Origin: Lewinellaceae bacterium
GTDB lineage: Bacteria > Bacteroidota > Bacteroidia > Chitinophagales > Saprospiraceae
Reading direction: 5' to 3'
DNA: 64,000 nucleotides
Assembly: GCA_016712415.1 (NCBI GenBank)
Contig: JADJRC010000027.1
Span: forward strand, 1 to 64,000
Within the stretch, counting starts at the first letter, position 1; the number at the start of each line of letters is the position of its first letter. Below, one piece after another: positions 1 through 8,473 of the stretch. The position numbers and the translations under genes were made by a program. The notes below the pieces were generated by a model. That model was given only the letters and a program-made list of their open reading frames with translations, was not told the DNA's origin and made no database searches.

Positions 1-1
1 C

Positions 2-378
2 GTAACGGCCGTTATACTGCTATTCGCGCTCTATTTTATCAAAAACAAGCGGTGGAAAACCACCGGCGGGCCCATTTACCTTGCCTTGGGCTGTTCGGCG
101 CTGCTTCTGTTGCGCATTACGTTGTCTACCATTTTACCACGCCGGAAACCCGGTACGAGGGGCAGGGCGTCATGCGTACCGTCTATTTTATCCGCCGATC
201 ACCCATTGGGTGCTGGCTGCGGTTATACTTCCCCTTCGTATTGCTTACCTTTACCAGGGCATATACGGGGCAGTATGAACGGCATAAAAAAATAGCGCTG
301 GGGTTTATCCTTTGCTGCATGCTTAGCCGACAAGGTCCCATCTGTTACCTCATGCTGAAACCGTATTATCCGGGCTAA
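2..378 (+). CDS. DUF420 family membrane protein, C-terminal part, frameshifted
   Basis: The 5' end lies outside the window. Reading frame 2, then 1, then 3, then 1 gives a continuous membrane protein: a TM segment ending FALYFIKNKRWKT, then HRR..., a second segment around YHFTTPETRYEGQG, then THWVLAAVILPL, then LLTFTRAYTGQYERHKKIA and the ending GPICYLMLKPYY. These are hallmarks of DUF420 proteins, which in Bacteroidota usually lie at the end of cytochrome c oxidase (ctaA/ctaB/coxIII/SCO) clusters. At least three single-base indels are needed, one probably a lost C in a CCC run near position 57. Whether they are real mutations or read errors cannot be told from the sequence. The oxidase cluster itself would lie upstream of this window. 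Confidence 0.7.
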   Translation, partial: NGRYTAIRALFYQKQAVENHRRAHLPCLGLFGAASVAHYVVYHFTTPETRYEGQGVMRTVYFIRRSPIGCWLRLYFPFVLLTFTRAYTGQYERHKKIALGFILCCMLSRQGPICYLMLKPYYPG

Positions 379-391
379 AAATGACCTTGGT

Positions 392-680
392 ATGAAAAAA
401 CGTCTTGTTGCATTGTTGAAATTGTCCGCATTCCTGCTGCTGCTTGCCGGCAGTGCCGAACCGGTAGCCGCGCAGTGTCCCATCGTGCCGGATGTCGGCA
501 GAGTCGAACCTGAAAAACGGTGGAACCGACGGGCGCGGGTTGAATGCCGGGATACTGTACATGTTATCCATGCCATACCTGATCTCGTCGCCGGTGTCGG
601 ATTCCCGGTGGTGGCGCAACCGAAAAGCGAAGACAGAATCAGACGGGTTTTCCGAAGAGGATTTTGCCCAATATAATTGA
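392..680 (+). CDS. Small CPMCRM-type signal-peptide/membrane protein, one frameshift
   Basis: The gene starts at ATG 392 with a clear signal peptide (MKKRLVALLKLSAFLLLLAG...). Removing one base at about 484 changes PIVPDV into QCPMCRMSAESNLKNGG and joins the signal to the downstream frame. That frame contains a TM segment (LNAGILYMLSMPYLI), a WWRNRK positive patch and the end FAQYN. The restored protein is about 96 residues and matches a short conserved Bacteroidota protein with a CPMC motif usually found right after DUF420. The paired cysteines suggest a metal or redox role, but this is inference. The gene is 13 bp after the DUF420 stop, so co-transcription is likely. Confidence 0.65.
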
Positions 681-682
681 TT

Positions 683-727
683 TAACACCGATGCCCGGCA
701 GAAAACTCCTGCCGGGCATCGGTGTTA
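683..727 (+). terminator. Perfect 19-bp hairpin after the CPMCRM gene
   Basis: The arms 683-701 and 709-727 are exact reverse complements with a 7-nt loop. The hairpin begins 3 bp after the stop codon at 680. There is no U-tract, so it may be a hairpin-only terminator or mRNA-end stabiliser for the DUF420/CPMCRM transcript. Confidence 0.65.
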
Positions 728-1286
728 TCAGCCTGCGCTTATTTTCGCCCCGATAATTTTCACTCGAAAACGATTCTACATGAAAAAGCTGAATTAATCT
801 TTATCCTTGCCTGCCTTGCCCTTACCGTTTTGGCTCCGATTCAAACAAAGCGTCCGTTGCCGTTTCAAAGCAGGAGATGCGCGCCGGCATGACGGAAAAA
901 AATGCGTGACAATCCGAACAGTGTATTTAAAAAAACAAAAGGTCAGCAAGCGCAGCATGAACCAGATAGCCAGCGCATCGAGCGCAGATGCTGAAGCACG
1001 GCATGGATGTCGATTTCAACGACCCGGTGGACAAATGGCTTTGGTTTTGGCGGTTTGTTTTGGCCTGGGTATTGCCATCCTCATGTCCTTTTTCGACCTC
1101 GGTATCGAGGCCTGATCGCATTCTTGCCATAGTATGCCTGGTGATCTGGGTGGTAAACGCGGGTCCATTTGATAAGTTATTTTTGTCCTTTGTCGCAACA
1201 AACAAGTGTTGTCAGTGCATTTGTTGCCTCATCCCGCCAGTAAAAGACTATTATCAAAGTAACGTTTTCACCAACAATTTCCACTC
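728..1286. other. Unassigned stretch with a possible broken small membrane-protein gene
   Basis: No intact gene is recognisable. On the plus strand, frame 3 from ATG 958 encodes about 52 residues ending in a hydrophobic helix (ALVLAVCFGLGIAILMSFF) with a stop at 1113-1115. An overlapping frame continues with another hydrophobic stretch (ILAIVCLVIWVV). Together they could be one frameshifted two-TM protein. I do not recognise the family and would not assign a function. The rest looks non-coding. Confidence 0.25.
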
Positions 1287-1793
1287 ACCAAAAACAGTAA
1301 CTTTAAGGAAATCAAGCACATTCTTGCCACTTTGATTTTACTGGCAGCCGTTCAATTTACCGTTAGCGCACAACTGGTGCTGGGCCCCGGCATCGGTTAC
1401 GGTACCGAAATTGAAGACAACGGCATCGCGATCCAGGCACGGGGTATTTACACTATTTCCGGCCCCTGGCGCGCGGGCGCTGATTTCAACTACTATCTCG
1501 ACGGTATCGACGACTATTCCGTCTGGGATTTTAATGTCAACGGCCACTACCTGTTTCTCAAGGCGATGGCCTCCAGGCTTATGCCCTGGCGGGTTTGAAC
1601 TACATCAAGTTTAAAGGTTAAGACGGGTATCCCGGGCTTTGATGGATCACGTCCGACACCGGATTGAACATTGGAGGAGGCATTCCAACTCCCGTTTGGG
1701 GCATTACCAGCCCCGCGGAAGTCCGCTATGTGTTGGGCGATGCCAACCAGTCCGTACTTTCGGCCTGCATCCTGTTCCCATAGGCGGCAAATA
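1287..1793 (+). CDS. Outer-membrane beta-barrel protein, frameshifted, start not visible
   Basis: An uninterrupted frame to about 1560 encodes KEIKHILATLILLAAVQF..SAQ, a signal peptide, then alternating strands typical of a small beta-barrel (LGPGIGYGTEIEDNGIAIQA, GADFNYYLDG, FNVNGHYLF). After a one-base shift it continues GDGLQAYALAGLNYIKFKG. Further shifts give LNIGGGIP..., EVRYVLGD and LSA.ILFPIGGK, a plausible final strand ending at 1793. Length would be about 165 residues, as in OmpW/porin-like Bacteroidota barrels. No in-frame ATG is present at the start, so the start codon may be lost to a sequence error. A strong terminator follows at 1818. Confidence 0.55.
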
Positions 1794-1817
1794 AGGCAAG
1801 CGGATTAAAAGAATTCG

Positions 1818-1852
1818 CGGGCGGTCCAGATGCTGGGCCGCCCGTTTTTTTT
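1818..1852 (+). terminator. Rho-independent terminator after the beta-barrel gene
   Basis: A 10-bp GC-rich stem (1818-1827 with 1835-1844, one G-T pair), a 7-nt loop and a run of eight T (1845-1852). It ends the beta-barrel transcript about 70 bp before coaD. Confidence 0.85.
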
Positions 1853-1923
1853 CATAAAGCCCCGAACGGCTTTTCCGGATCGGGCAAAATTTCCCAACTT
1901 CGCAGCTGACTTAAGCGGATATT

Positions 1924-2366
1924 ATGAAAATCGCCGTATTTCCGGCTCTTTTGATCCCATCACCATCGGCCATGTCGATCTGATCAAACGCGCCCTGCCT
2001 CTGTTTGACGAGATTATTGTGGCTGTTGGAGTCAACTCCACCAAGAAAAATTTGTTCTCCTTGGAGCAGCGCCTGACATGGCTGCGGCGGGTATTGTGCA
2101 ATACCCAAACGTTGAGGTCGATTTTTCGAAAACCTGACGGCGCACTACTGTTTGCGCATCGGTGCGCAATATTTGCTGCGCGGACTGCGCAATGCCTCCG
2201 ATTTTGACTACGAAAAACAATCTCTCGAACTCAACCATATCGTGGGCAACAGGATCGAAACGGTTTTCTGATCGCCCAGCCGGAGTTTTCGCACATCAGC
2301 AGCACCATCGTTCGCGAAATCATTGTGGGCGGCGGCGATCCGAGGCTTTTTATCGAAAGAGATTGA
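1924..2366 (+). CDS. coaD: Phosphopantetheine adenylyltransferase, frameshifted
   Basis: CoaD transfers AMP from ATP to 4'-phosphopantetheine to give dephospho-CoA in cytosolic CoA synthesis. From ATG 1924 the product starts MKIAVFPGSFDPITIGHVDLI once a missing G near 1937 is restored; this includes the nucleotidyltransferase TxGH motif. It continues KRALPLFDEIIVAVG, NSTKKNLFSLEQRLTWLR, then in other frames HYCLRIGAQYLLRGLRNASDFDYE and the C-terminal EFSHISSTIVREI..GGDPRLFIERD. The repaired length of about 148 residues is normal for the family. At least three indels break the frame here, so it is most likely functional in the organism and damaged only in this sequence. Confidence 0.85.
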
Positions 2367-2432
2367 AATAATGATGAAATGAGAGATGAAATGAATGATG
2401 AGAGATGAATGATGAGAGATGAATGATGAATG
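2367..2432. repeat. ATGA-rich short tandem repeat
   Basis: Several imperfect copies of gatgaatgatgaga lie between coaD and pruA. The repeat puts stop codons in all plus frames. No function is evident. Confidence 0.6.
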
Positions 2433-2486
2433 ATATTGCCGCTAACCAGATTTTTTCACCACGCAAATCCAGTCCTAATTTACACC

Positions 2487-4009
2487 ATGACAGACGCCAT
2501 ATTTACCGTCCCGCATCCCGTCAACGAACCGATTTGGAATTACGCTCCGGGCTCCCCGGAAAAAGCAGCCCTGAAGGCAGCGCTGGCAGAAGCGAAGTCG
2601 AAGAAGAAAGATATTCCCATGTACATCGGTGGGGAACATGTGTTCACCAAAGAAAAGGTAGCCATTCATCCGCCGCATGAACTCCGGCATACGCTCGGCC
2701 ACCACGCCAAGGGCAAGGCCAGCCACGTGAAGGCGGCCATACATGCCGCACTCAAAGCCAGGCCGGCCTGGGAGGCCATGCCCTGACAGGAGCGCGTCGC
2801 CATTTTCCGCGCGCCGCCGACCTCTTACCGGCCCTTACCGCGCCAAAATGAGCGCCGCGACCATGCTCTGCCAAAGTAAAAATGCATTTCAGGCGGAGAT
2901 CGACTGTATCTGTGAACTTGCAGACTTCTGGCGTTATAATGTCTATTTCATGCAGGAAATATACAAGCAGCAGCCACTCAGCACCCGCAATGTCTGGAAC
3001 CGTACGGACTGGCGCCCGCTGGAGGGCTTTGTGTTCGCGCTTACGCCGTTCAACTTCACAGCCATCGCGGGCAACCTGCCCTCGGCGCCTGCCATGCTCG
3101 GCAACGTAGCTGTGTGGAAGCCTGCTGATTCGCAGGTCTACTCCGCTTCCGTGATTATGGAGATATTTGAAGAAGCAGGCTTGCCGCCCGGTGTCATCAA
3201 CCTGATCTATGTCGATGGGCCCACGGCCGGCGATGTAATCTTCAACCACCCCGATTTTGCCGGGATACACTTCACGGGCAGTACAGGGGTGTTCCAGCGC
3301 ATCTGGAAAACGATCGGCGAGAACATAGCCCGATACAAGTCCTATCCCCGTATTGTCGGTGAAGCAGGCGGCAAAGACTTTGTGATGGTACATGCCTCCG
3401 CCGATCCGAAGGCTGTGGCAGTGGGGCTTGGCCGCGGCGCTTTCGAGTTTCAGGGGCAAAAATGCTCCGCCGCCTCCCGGGCGTACGTGCCCAAAAGTTT
3501 GTGGAAAAAGGTGAAGGAATACCTTGTCGCCGACCTCAAAAGCATGAAGATGGGCACGACGGAAGATTTCAGCAATTTTATCAACGCAGTGATCGACGAG
3601 AAGGCATTCGACAAGATTTCCGCTTATATCGCTGCCGCAAAAAAATCGGACAAGGTAAAAGTGATCTCCGGTGGGAATTATGACAAGTCGAAAGGCTACT
3701 TCATCGAGCCTACCGTGCTGGAAGTGTCGGACCCGATGTACATAACGATGTGTGAGGAGATATTCGGCCCGGTGCTGACCATTTATGTGTACGAGGACAA
3801 AAATACGAGAAAACGCTCGAACTGCTCGACGCGACCTCGCCTTATGCACTCACGGGCTCCATATTCGCCAACGACCGCGCCGCGCTCGCGCTGGCCATGA
3901 AAAACTGCGCCACGCAGCAGGCAACTATTGCGTCAACGACAAGCCCACCGGCGCGGTGGTGGGGCAGCAGCCCTTTGGCGGTGGCCGCGCTTCCGGTACC
4001 AATGACAAC
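2487..4009 (+). CDS. pruA: 1-pyrroline-5-carboxylate dehydrogenase, frameshifted and 3'-truncated
   Basis: This enzyme oxidises glutamate semialdehyde/P5C to glutamate with NAD+ in proline catabolism. The protein begins MTDAIFTVPHPVNEPI at ATG 2487. Visible landmarks are FVFALTPFNFTAIAGNLPSA, the NAD-binding stretch HFTGSTGVF, the catalytic glutamate region GEAGGKDF, the nucleophilic cysteine in EFQGQKCSAASR, EEIFGPVLTIYVYED, and NYCVNDKPTGAVVGQQPFGG followed by ASGTND. Frameshifts occur near 2782, 3797 and 3903. The last roughly 35 residues expected of the family (GTNDKAGS...LRWVSPR...) are absent: after GTND the sequence turns into an unrelated opposite-strand ORF. The gene is therefore truncated by deletion or misassembly. 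Confidence 0.85.
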
Positions 4010-4013
4010 TGGG

Positions 4014-4130
4014 TCAGGAAGGCTCGTTCAAGAGTTGCTCGGCGGTGTAGCCTTTTTCTTCCCACACTTTTGTAGCGCCGTGAATGGCCTTTTGCACGTT
4101 GGTCAGCGGTGGAGCGGATTGTATGCTCAT
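4014..4130 (-). CDS. Short ORF of 38 residues, probably an N-terminal fragment
   Basis: ATG at 4130 starts MSIQSAPPLTNVQKAI, followed by a helical, charged stretch including ATKVWEEKGYTAEQLL, with a stop at 4014. It looks like genuine protein sequence rather than a shadow, but the family is not recognised. Its end abuts the abrupt loss of the pruA 3' end, so both may be cut at one junction near 4010. Confidence 0.35.
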   Translation of the reverse strand: MSIQSAPPLTNVQKAIHGATKVWEEKGYTAEQLLNEPS

Positions 4131-4245
4131 GGTAATTATTTTCTGCAAAGATAACTCCCTGGCTATGAACCTCCAAATAGCCCTCCGTGCGCCGGACAAC
4201 ACGAAGTCGCCCGGTGCATGGAGAAAGCCGACCGGAAGCAGGGGG

Positions 4246-5061
4246 TCACCCGTTCTCCGTAAAACCCGGATACAGCGTCATGCCGCCGTCTACAAATATC
4301 GTAGTGCCGTGGATGTAGTCAGACTCGTCGGAGGCCAGCCAAACCGCTACTGCGCCGATATCGGAGGTTTCGCCTACGCGTTTGTAAGGGATTAATTGCA
4401 GGAGTTTGGCTTCGGCTTCGGGAGTCTCCCAGGCCGAGCGGTTGATGGGGGTTTTGATGGCGCCCGGCCCGACGCTGTTGACCCGTATTTTCATGGGGCC
4501 GTATTCCTGTGCCAGGCTCTTCATCATGAGCATTACGCCGCCCTTGGACGCTGCATAGTTGACGTGCCCTGCCCACGGAATGACTTCGTGAACCGATGAC
4601 ATGCAGATGATCTTGCCCAGGGCAACAGACACGTCGGGGCGCGGTCCGCGGCGCAGGAACTCGCGTATGGCTTCACGCGCGCAGAGAAACTGGCCAGTCA
4701 GGTTAACGTCGAGCACAAACTGCCAGTCTTTCAGGCTCATTTCATGAAAATTGGCGTCGCGCTGGAGACCGGCGTTGTTCACCAGGATATCCACCGTGCC
4801 GAAGGTGGCAACGGCTTGCCGGAACATTTCGATCACCTGATCTTCCTTGCTGACATCGGCTTTAATGGCCAGGGCAGTGCCGCCCATCTGGGTGATTTCG
4901 TCCACGACCTGCCGGGCTGATTCGTCGCCGAAAACATAGTTGACGATCACGTTGGCGCCGTCGCGGGCCATTGCCATGGCAACTGCGCGACCGATACCTG
5001 AATTGGCGCCGGTGACAATGCAGGTTTGCTTGTCAAGGCGATTGTTGGGTTGTTGATACAT
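4246..5061 (-). CDS. SDR-family oxidoreductase, glucose 1-dehydrogenase-like
   Basis: The product of 271 residues is a classical short-chain dehydrogenase. It has the Rossmann motif VTGANSGIG (residues about 17-25), NNAG (about 91-94), and a catalytic Ser-Tyr-Lys triad seen as SSVHEV...VNYAASKGG. The ending is IFVDGGMTLYPGFTENG, a C-terminus typical of glucose 1-dehydrogenase/2-deoxygluconate-dehydrogenase-like members. It probably oxidises a sugar or polyol using NAD(P)+ in the cytosol; the exact substrate cannot be read. It is the last gene of the minus-strand run that includes a lactonase and a GMC oxidase, which would fit oxidation of sugar to lactone and acid. About 137 bp without visible features separates it from the lactonase gene. 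Confidence 0.85.
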   Translation of the reverse strand: MYQQPNNRLDKQTCIVTGANSGIGRAVAMAMARDGANVIVNYVFGDESARQVVDEITQMGGTALAIKADVSKEDQVIEMFRQAVATFGTVDILVNNAGLQRDANFHEMSLKDWQFVLDVNLTGQFLCAREAIREFLRRGPRPDVSVALGKIICMSSVHEVIPWAGHVNYAASKGGVMLMMKSLAQEYGPMKIRVNSVGPGAIKTPINRSAWETPEAEAKLLQLIPYKRVGETSDIGAVAVWLASDESDYIHGTTIFVDGGMTLYPGFTENG

Positions 5062-5198
5062 AATAGTGTTGTAAACCTGCGAATGTGCGAGACATGTAAT
5101 GGAGGTTATTCATGTTCCAGTCATGCCTTAAACAGAAACGATGCCCAGTCGAAGGTATTATGGTTTTAAATCGTGATGAAAAAGTGAGAAATGACAAA

Positions 5199-6845
5199 TC
5201 ACCGAACTGCCTGTCCGGCTGTTTTCCCGCCGTTTAGTGTTCGGATTTTATACAGGCCCGTGTGAGCGGTCAGATAGAGTGTTTTGCCATCAGCGTCGCC
5301 CCAGGCCATATTGGCCGGGCGTTCGGGTCCGGTGATCTTGCCGAGGTACTGAGCATCAGGCGACAGTACCCAAACACCGCCAGGTGCGGAAACGAACAGG
5401 TTGCCTGCATTATCCACCTTTATCCCGTCGAGGGCTTCGTCGCCGTCGGTAAAACTGAAATCGAAAAAGACCTTGCCATTGGCCAGTTTTCCGTCTGGGG
5501 TAACCTCATAACGCCACAGCGTTTTGGAGTGGTGGATGTCACGGATGTCCCAGTTAGCCACATACAGGAATTTTTCATCGGGGCTGAAGGCGATACCGTT
5601 CGGGCCGCCGAGGTCGGTGCTGAGCAATTCTGTCCTGCCGTTTTGGGTGCGGTAAACACCCTGGTGTGGCGTTTCCTTTTTCGGGTCGCTGTAGTTTTCG
5701 GGCAAACCGTAAGGCGGGTCGGTGAAATAAACCGTGCCGTCGGATTTTAGCACCAGATCGTTCGGGCTATTCAGCCTTTTGCCGTTCCAGTTGTCGGCCA
5801 GCACAGTCACCGGCCCTTTTTTCTCGTGGCGCACTACGCGGCGGTTGCCATGCTGGCATACGATGAGCCGGCCCTCGGCGTCGATAGCCAAACCGTTGGA
5901 GCCGGGCTGGTGGTAATCGCCGATGTCGAATCCCGTGTAACCGCTTTTGGTCATGTAGATGGAAACGTTGTGCGACTGTGGTTCGTATCGGTAGATCACA
6001 TTTGTGTTCGGGTCGCTGAAAAGCAGAAAACCATCGGGGTGCCAGACAGGGCCTTCGGTGAATTGAAACCCGTCGGCCAGTTTTTCCACGCGGGCATCGG
6101 GGGCGATAACAGATGAAAAGGCCGGTTCGATCTGTACCAATTGGCCGACGTTTTGCCAGTCAGGGTTTTTCGGATAGGTTTTGTAAAAATCAAGGGTAGC
6201 CGACCGAAACCAGACGTAGTTTCCTGGCAAATCGGCAAACGGTGCGTTGGCTACCAGAATGGCGATCTGGAATTGCTGCCCCGGCTTGGCGTTACCGGTC
6301 AGGAACACCCGGTTGCGGGCATTCCAGCCGCTGATTGTACCGCCGCCGGATTGGCCGAACGTCTTGTTCAGTTTGCCGTTGATCCAGATCTCTGCGTAAT
6401 CATCTGCAACGATCTCCAGTACCGCAGTAGAGCCTGCCGTAGCCAAATTGCCGATTTTTTCAGGGACCGTCACGTTAAGCCTGAACCAGACAAACGACAG
6501 CAGTCCACTGCCGAAGCGGGTCTCCATTTTTGTCGGATCAACCGTTTCCCAGCGGGAATCGTCGAAATCGATGGCGCCGGCCTTGGGTTCGATGTCGTGG
6601 GTAGTGACTTTTTTACCTGTGGGATACAGCGGTAGCGGATCGGTAGCGCCGGGCCCGGGGGCTTTGAATCCCGTTTCGACGATATCCGCCTCGCGGAATT
6701 TCCAGACGGCCAGCACTGCACCGGCCCCTTCATGCGTGCGCAAGTCCGCGATGGCATCGGGCTGACCGACGGCCAGTTCGCGATGTTCCTGGGCATGGAG
6801 GAAGAAGGTAGACAGGCAGGAGAAGAGAAATAATATTTTTTTCAT
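5199..6845 (-). CDS. SMP-30/gluconolactonase-type secreted protein with N-terminal jelly-roll domain
   Basis: A protein of 548 residues starting MKKILFLFSCLSTFFLHAQ at 6845; a further upstream in-frame start would spoil the signal peptide. Residues about 25-220 form a galactose-binding-like beta-sandwich (VWFRLNVTVPEKIG, ADDYAEIWINGKLNKTFG). Residues about 250-540 are an SMP-30/gluconolactonase/LRE six-bladed propeller, with FTEGPVWHPDGFLLFSD, SNGLAIDAEGRLIVCQHGNRR, LNSPNDLVLKSDGTVYFTDPPYG and GPNGIAFSPDEKFLYVAN. The E, N and D residues in these motifs are the usual metal-binding positions. Probable role is hydrolysis of a sugar lactone outside the inner membrane. It lies with an SDR dehydrogenase and a GMC oxidase, which supports that pathway. 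An unrecognised regulator cannot be excluded. Confidence 0.85.
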   Translation of the reverse strand: MKKILFLFSCLSTFFLHAQEHRELAVGQPDAIADLRTHEGAGAVLAVWKFREADIVETGFKAPGPGATDPLPLYPTGKKVTTHDIEPKAGAIDFDDSRWETVDPTKMETRFGSGLLSFVWFRLNVTVPEKIGNLATAGSTAVLEIVADDYAEIWINGKLNKTFGQSGGGTISGWNARNRVFLTGNAKPGQQFQIAILVANAPFADLPGNYVWFRSATLDFYKTYPKNPDWQNVGQLVQIEPAFSSVIAPDARVEKLADGFQFTEGPVWHPDGFLLFSDPNTNVIYRYEPQSHNVSIYMTKSGYTGFDIGDYHQPGSNGLAIDAEGRLIVCQHGNRRVVRHEKKGPVTVLADNWNGKRLNSPNDLVLKSDGTVYFTDPPYGLPENYSDPKKETPHQGVYRTQNGRTELLSTDLGGPNGIAFSPDEKFLYVANWDIRDIHHSKTLWRYEVTPDGKLANGKVFFDFSFTDGDEALDGIKVDNAGNLFVSAPGGVWVLSPDAQYLGKITGPERPANMAWGDADGKTLYLTAHTGLYKIRTLNGGKTAGQAVR

Positions 6846-6884
6846 AGCAAAAATGTCGTGTTGTTTTGAAGACATGATTAATAG

Positions 6885-7060
6885 GCTTTTAGGACAGGAT
6901 TTACAGGGTTGACATGTTATTAAGACAGGATTTGCAGTTTAACTTCCGCAGGATCTGCAGGGGGGCAACGGGTTGACATCTTATTAAGACAAGATTTGCA
7001 GGGTCGAATATTATTTGCTTGTAAATCATGTAAATCCTGTCCTAAAAAACATGTCAACCT
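6885..7060. repeat. Inverted gacaggattta-type intergenic repeats
   Basis: Forward copies such as ttaggacaggatttaca (from 6888) and aagacaggatttgcag face a reversed copy tgtaaatcctgtcctaa (7029-7045). An inner pair gttgacatgtt/aacatgtcaac (about 6909-6919 and 7049-7059) extends the symmetry. The same motif family fills 18816-19122. It sits between two co-directional genes and could fold as a large hairpin on the transcript. Confidence 0.6.
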
Positions 7061-7077
7061 TATCTGTATCCCATGTG

Positions 7078-7542
7078 TCAATTCAACGGCGCGCTGGCGC
7101 CTGCCGTTGCGATTTCCCGGTCCTGGTCGGCGGTTTTGGCGCCGCTTACGCCGATGGCGCCGACCACCTGGCCGTTGTACAAGACGGGTACGCCGCCCTG
7201 AAGGAAGGTGTATCCGACGGTGATGAGTGCATCGCGTCCGCCGTTGATGGCGTCTTCGAGTTTTTTGCTCTCAAATTTAAACAAGGCAGCGGTACGGGCT
7301 TTTTCGATGGCCACGGTTGCGGATGCCGGGAACGAGCCGTCGAGGCGTTCGAACAGCAGCAGATGCCCGCCGGCGTCGACAATGGCGATGCTGCCACCGG
7401 GCGCCTGGTTGGCCGTGGCGTACGTTACGGCGGCTTCCATGACTTTTTGAGCGCCTTCGAGGCTGAGGTTGGCGGTTGCGATCACCTGGGCATGGGCTGA
7501 GGCTGCCACCAACAGAATGGCGGCGAGAAAGATGTTTTTCAT
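7078..7542 (-). CDS. GlcG/HbpS family (DUF336) exported protein
   Basis: The product of 154 residues has a signal peptide MKNIFLAAILLVAASAHAQ. The remainder is a GlcG/HbpS-like fold: LSLEGAQKVMEAAVTYA, GGSIAIVDAGGHLLLFERLDGS, ATVAIEKARTAALF and the glycine-rich GGVPVLYNGQVVGAIGVSG. Members bind haem or assist oxidation of small organic acids; the exact role here is unknown. The domain length (about 135 residues) is normal. It is a stand-alone gene between repeats and a MITE-like element, in the same direction as the neighbouring oxidoreductase genes. Confidence 0.85.
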   Translation of the reverse strand: MKNIFLAAILLVAASAHAQVIATANLSLEGAQKVMEAAVTYATANQAPGGSIAIVDAGGHLLLFERLDGSFPASATVAIEKARTAALFKFESKKLEDAINGGRDALITVGYTFLQGGVPVLYNGQVVGAIGVSGAKTADQDREIATAGASAPLN

Positions 7543-7584
7543 GATGGAAATGTTTGTGTGGTGGAAGGGAGGGTTCCGGGTTTA

Positions 7585-7858
7585 AACAGGAGTCATCCCG
7601 AATTTTGCAATTGATTTTGGAGAAGTCAAATATTTACAGATCAGTCGGTTATGTGAAATGTCCGACCTGGTAGCGGTCAGGTTTCTGTAGCGATATTTGC
7701 GTTAAACAATCTGCCAGACAGGGTATGTATGCCGGACTTCCAAGTCCGGCGCCTCCACCACGTTACAACGGATCTGGAAGTCCGTTGTACATACACACAG
7801 CCTATATTCGACGGCATGGAGGTCGTGTTCGCCTGGAAAATTCGGGATGACTTCTGTT
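7585..7858. mobile_element. MITE-like element A with 22-bp terminal inverted repeats
   Basis: Left end 7585-7606 (aacaggagtcatcccgaatt and two more bases) and right end 7837-7858 are reverse complements over 22 bp with one mismatch. The 274-bp element has no coding capacity. The same core end (gagtcatcccgaattt) bounds a second element at 44091-44409. It lies in the intergenic space upstream of the GlcG/HbpS gene. No clear target-site duplication is visible. Confidence 0.55.
7729..7796. repeat. Paired palindromes inside MITE-like element A
   Basis: gccggacttccaagtccggc is a perfect 20-bp palindrome (about 7729-7748). It is followed by acaacgga...tccgttgt (about 7766-7789) as a second hairpin. 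The flanks gtatgt/acatac pair outside both. The ggacttccaagtcc core looks like a dispersed repeat unit. Confidence 0.55.
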
Positions 7859-7876
7859 ACAGACCTGAAACTTCAA

Positions 7877-8365
7877 TCAACCTTTTTTCACGAATTGCTG
7901 CTGGAATTTGGTCCACGCTTCTTTCGCTTTTGCATCGTTGCCGGGCACATCTTTTTTCCAGCCATTGACGGCCTTCTGGTTGTGTTGGTAAATGTTCCGG
8001 TGTTGGTAGGTGGTGTCGTAAGTCCACAGTTCGATGGGAGCGAGGCGTCCGACCGATACGCCATAGGCGCAGTATCCGCCGTATTCGGGTTCGTAAGTGG
8101 CCGGGTTTGCGTCGAATGCGGCCTTGTTTTCGGCGGAAGCAAAGTAGTAGATCGCGCCTTTGTAGGTAGATTGGAACTGCGCGTCGCCCTTTGTTTCGAC
8201 GCCCTGGCGGAGACTAACCGGGTCGTAGCCCTGAAGGATGACGCCTTGTTCGTCGACATTGACCAGGTAGCCGTCGACTACTTTGCCGAGGTCGGGTTGC
8301 TGCGCGCTGGCGCAGGAATGGAGGATTGCCAGCGCGGGCAGGAGGAGAAACAATAATTTTTTCAT
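7877..8365 (-). CDS. YHS-domain lipoprotein
   Basis: The product of 162 residues starts at ATG 8365 (MKKLLFLLLPALAILHSCASAQ). The LHSC lipobox makes a lipoprotein likely, anchored in the outer or inner membrane. The YHS-like core includes VILQGYDPVSLRQG, AIYYFASAENKAAFDANPATYEPEYGGYCAYGVS and a C-terminal helix KAKEAWTKFQQQF. YHS domains occur on metal-handling proteins; the substrate is unknown. The promoter upstream carries the shared palindrome (8446-8461) with a 52-nt leader. A homologous gene lies at 19185-19721. Confidence 0.85.
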   Translation of the reverse strand: MKKLLFLLLPALAILHSCASAQQPDLGKVVDGYLVNVDEQGVILQGYDPVSLRQGVETKGDAQFQSTYKGAIYYFASAENKAAFDANPATYEPEYGGYCAYGVSVGRLAPIELWTYDTTYQHRNIYQHNQKAVNGWKKDVPGNDAKAKEAWTKFQQQFVKKG

Positions 8366-8413
8366 GGTTCTGATTCCTTTGTGTTTGGTGAAAATGACTT
8401 TTAATAATTTACC

Positions 8414-8461
8414 ACACAAAGGTCGGGGCGATGCCGGGGCTGCAAGGTTACGCAGGTAACA
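8414..8461 (-). promoter_or_regulatory. Palindromic activator site 1 plus -7 box, YHS lipoprotein gene
   Basis: On the minus strand TGTTACCTGCGTAACC (8461-8446) precedes GACCTTTG (8424-8417). The palindrome centre (8453.5) is exactly 35 bp from the centre of TTTG (8418.5). The transcript would start near 8411, about 46 nt before the ATG at 8365. Confidence 0.75.
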
Positions 8462-8473
8462 GTTGCGAAAAAA

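Noticed and set aside
2752..3849. A 365-residue minus-strand open frame
   Set aside because: It is the antisense shadow of pruA and has no recognisable domains.
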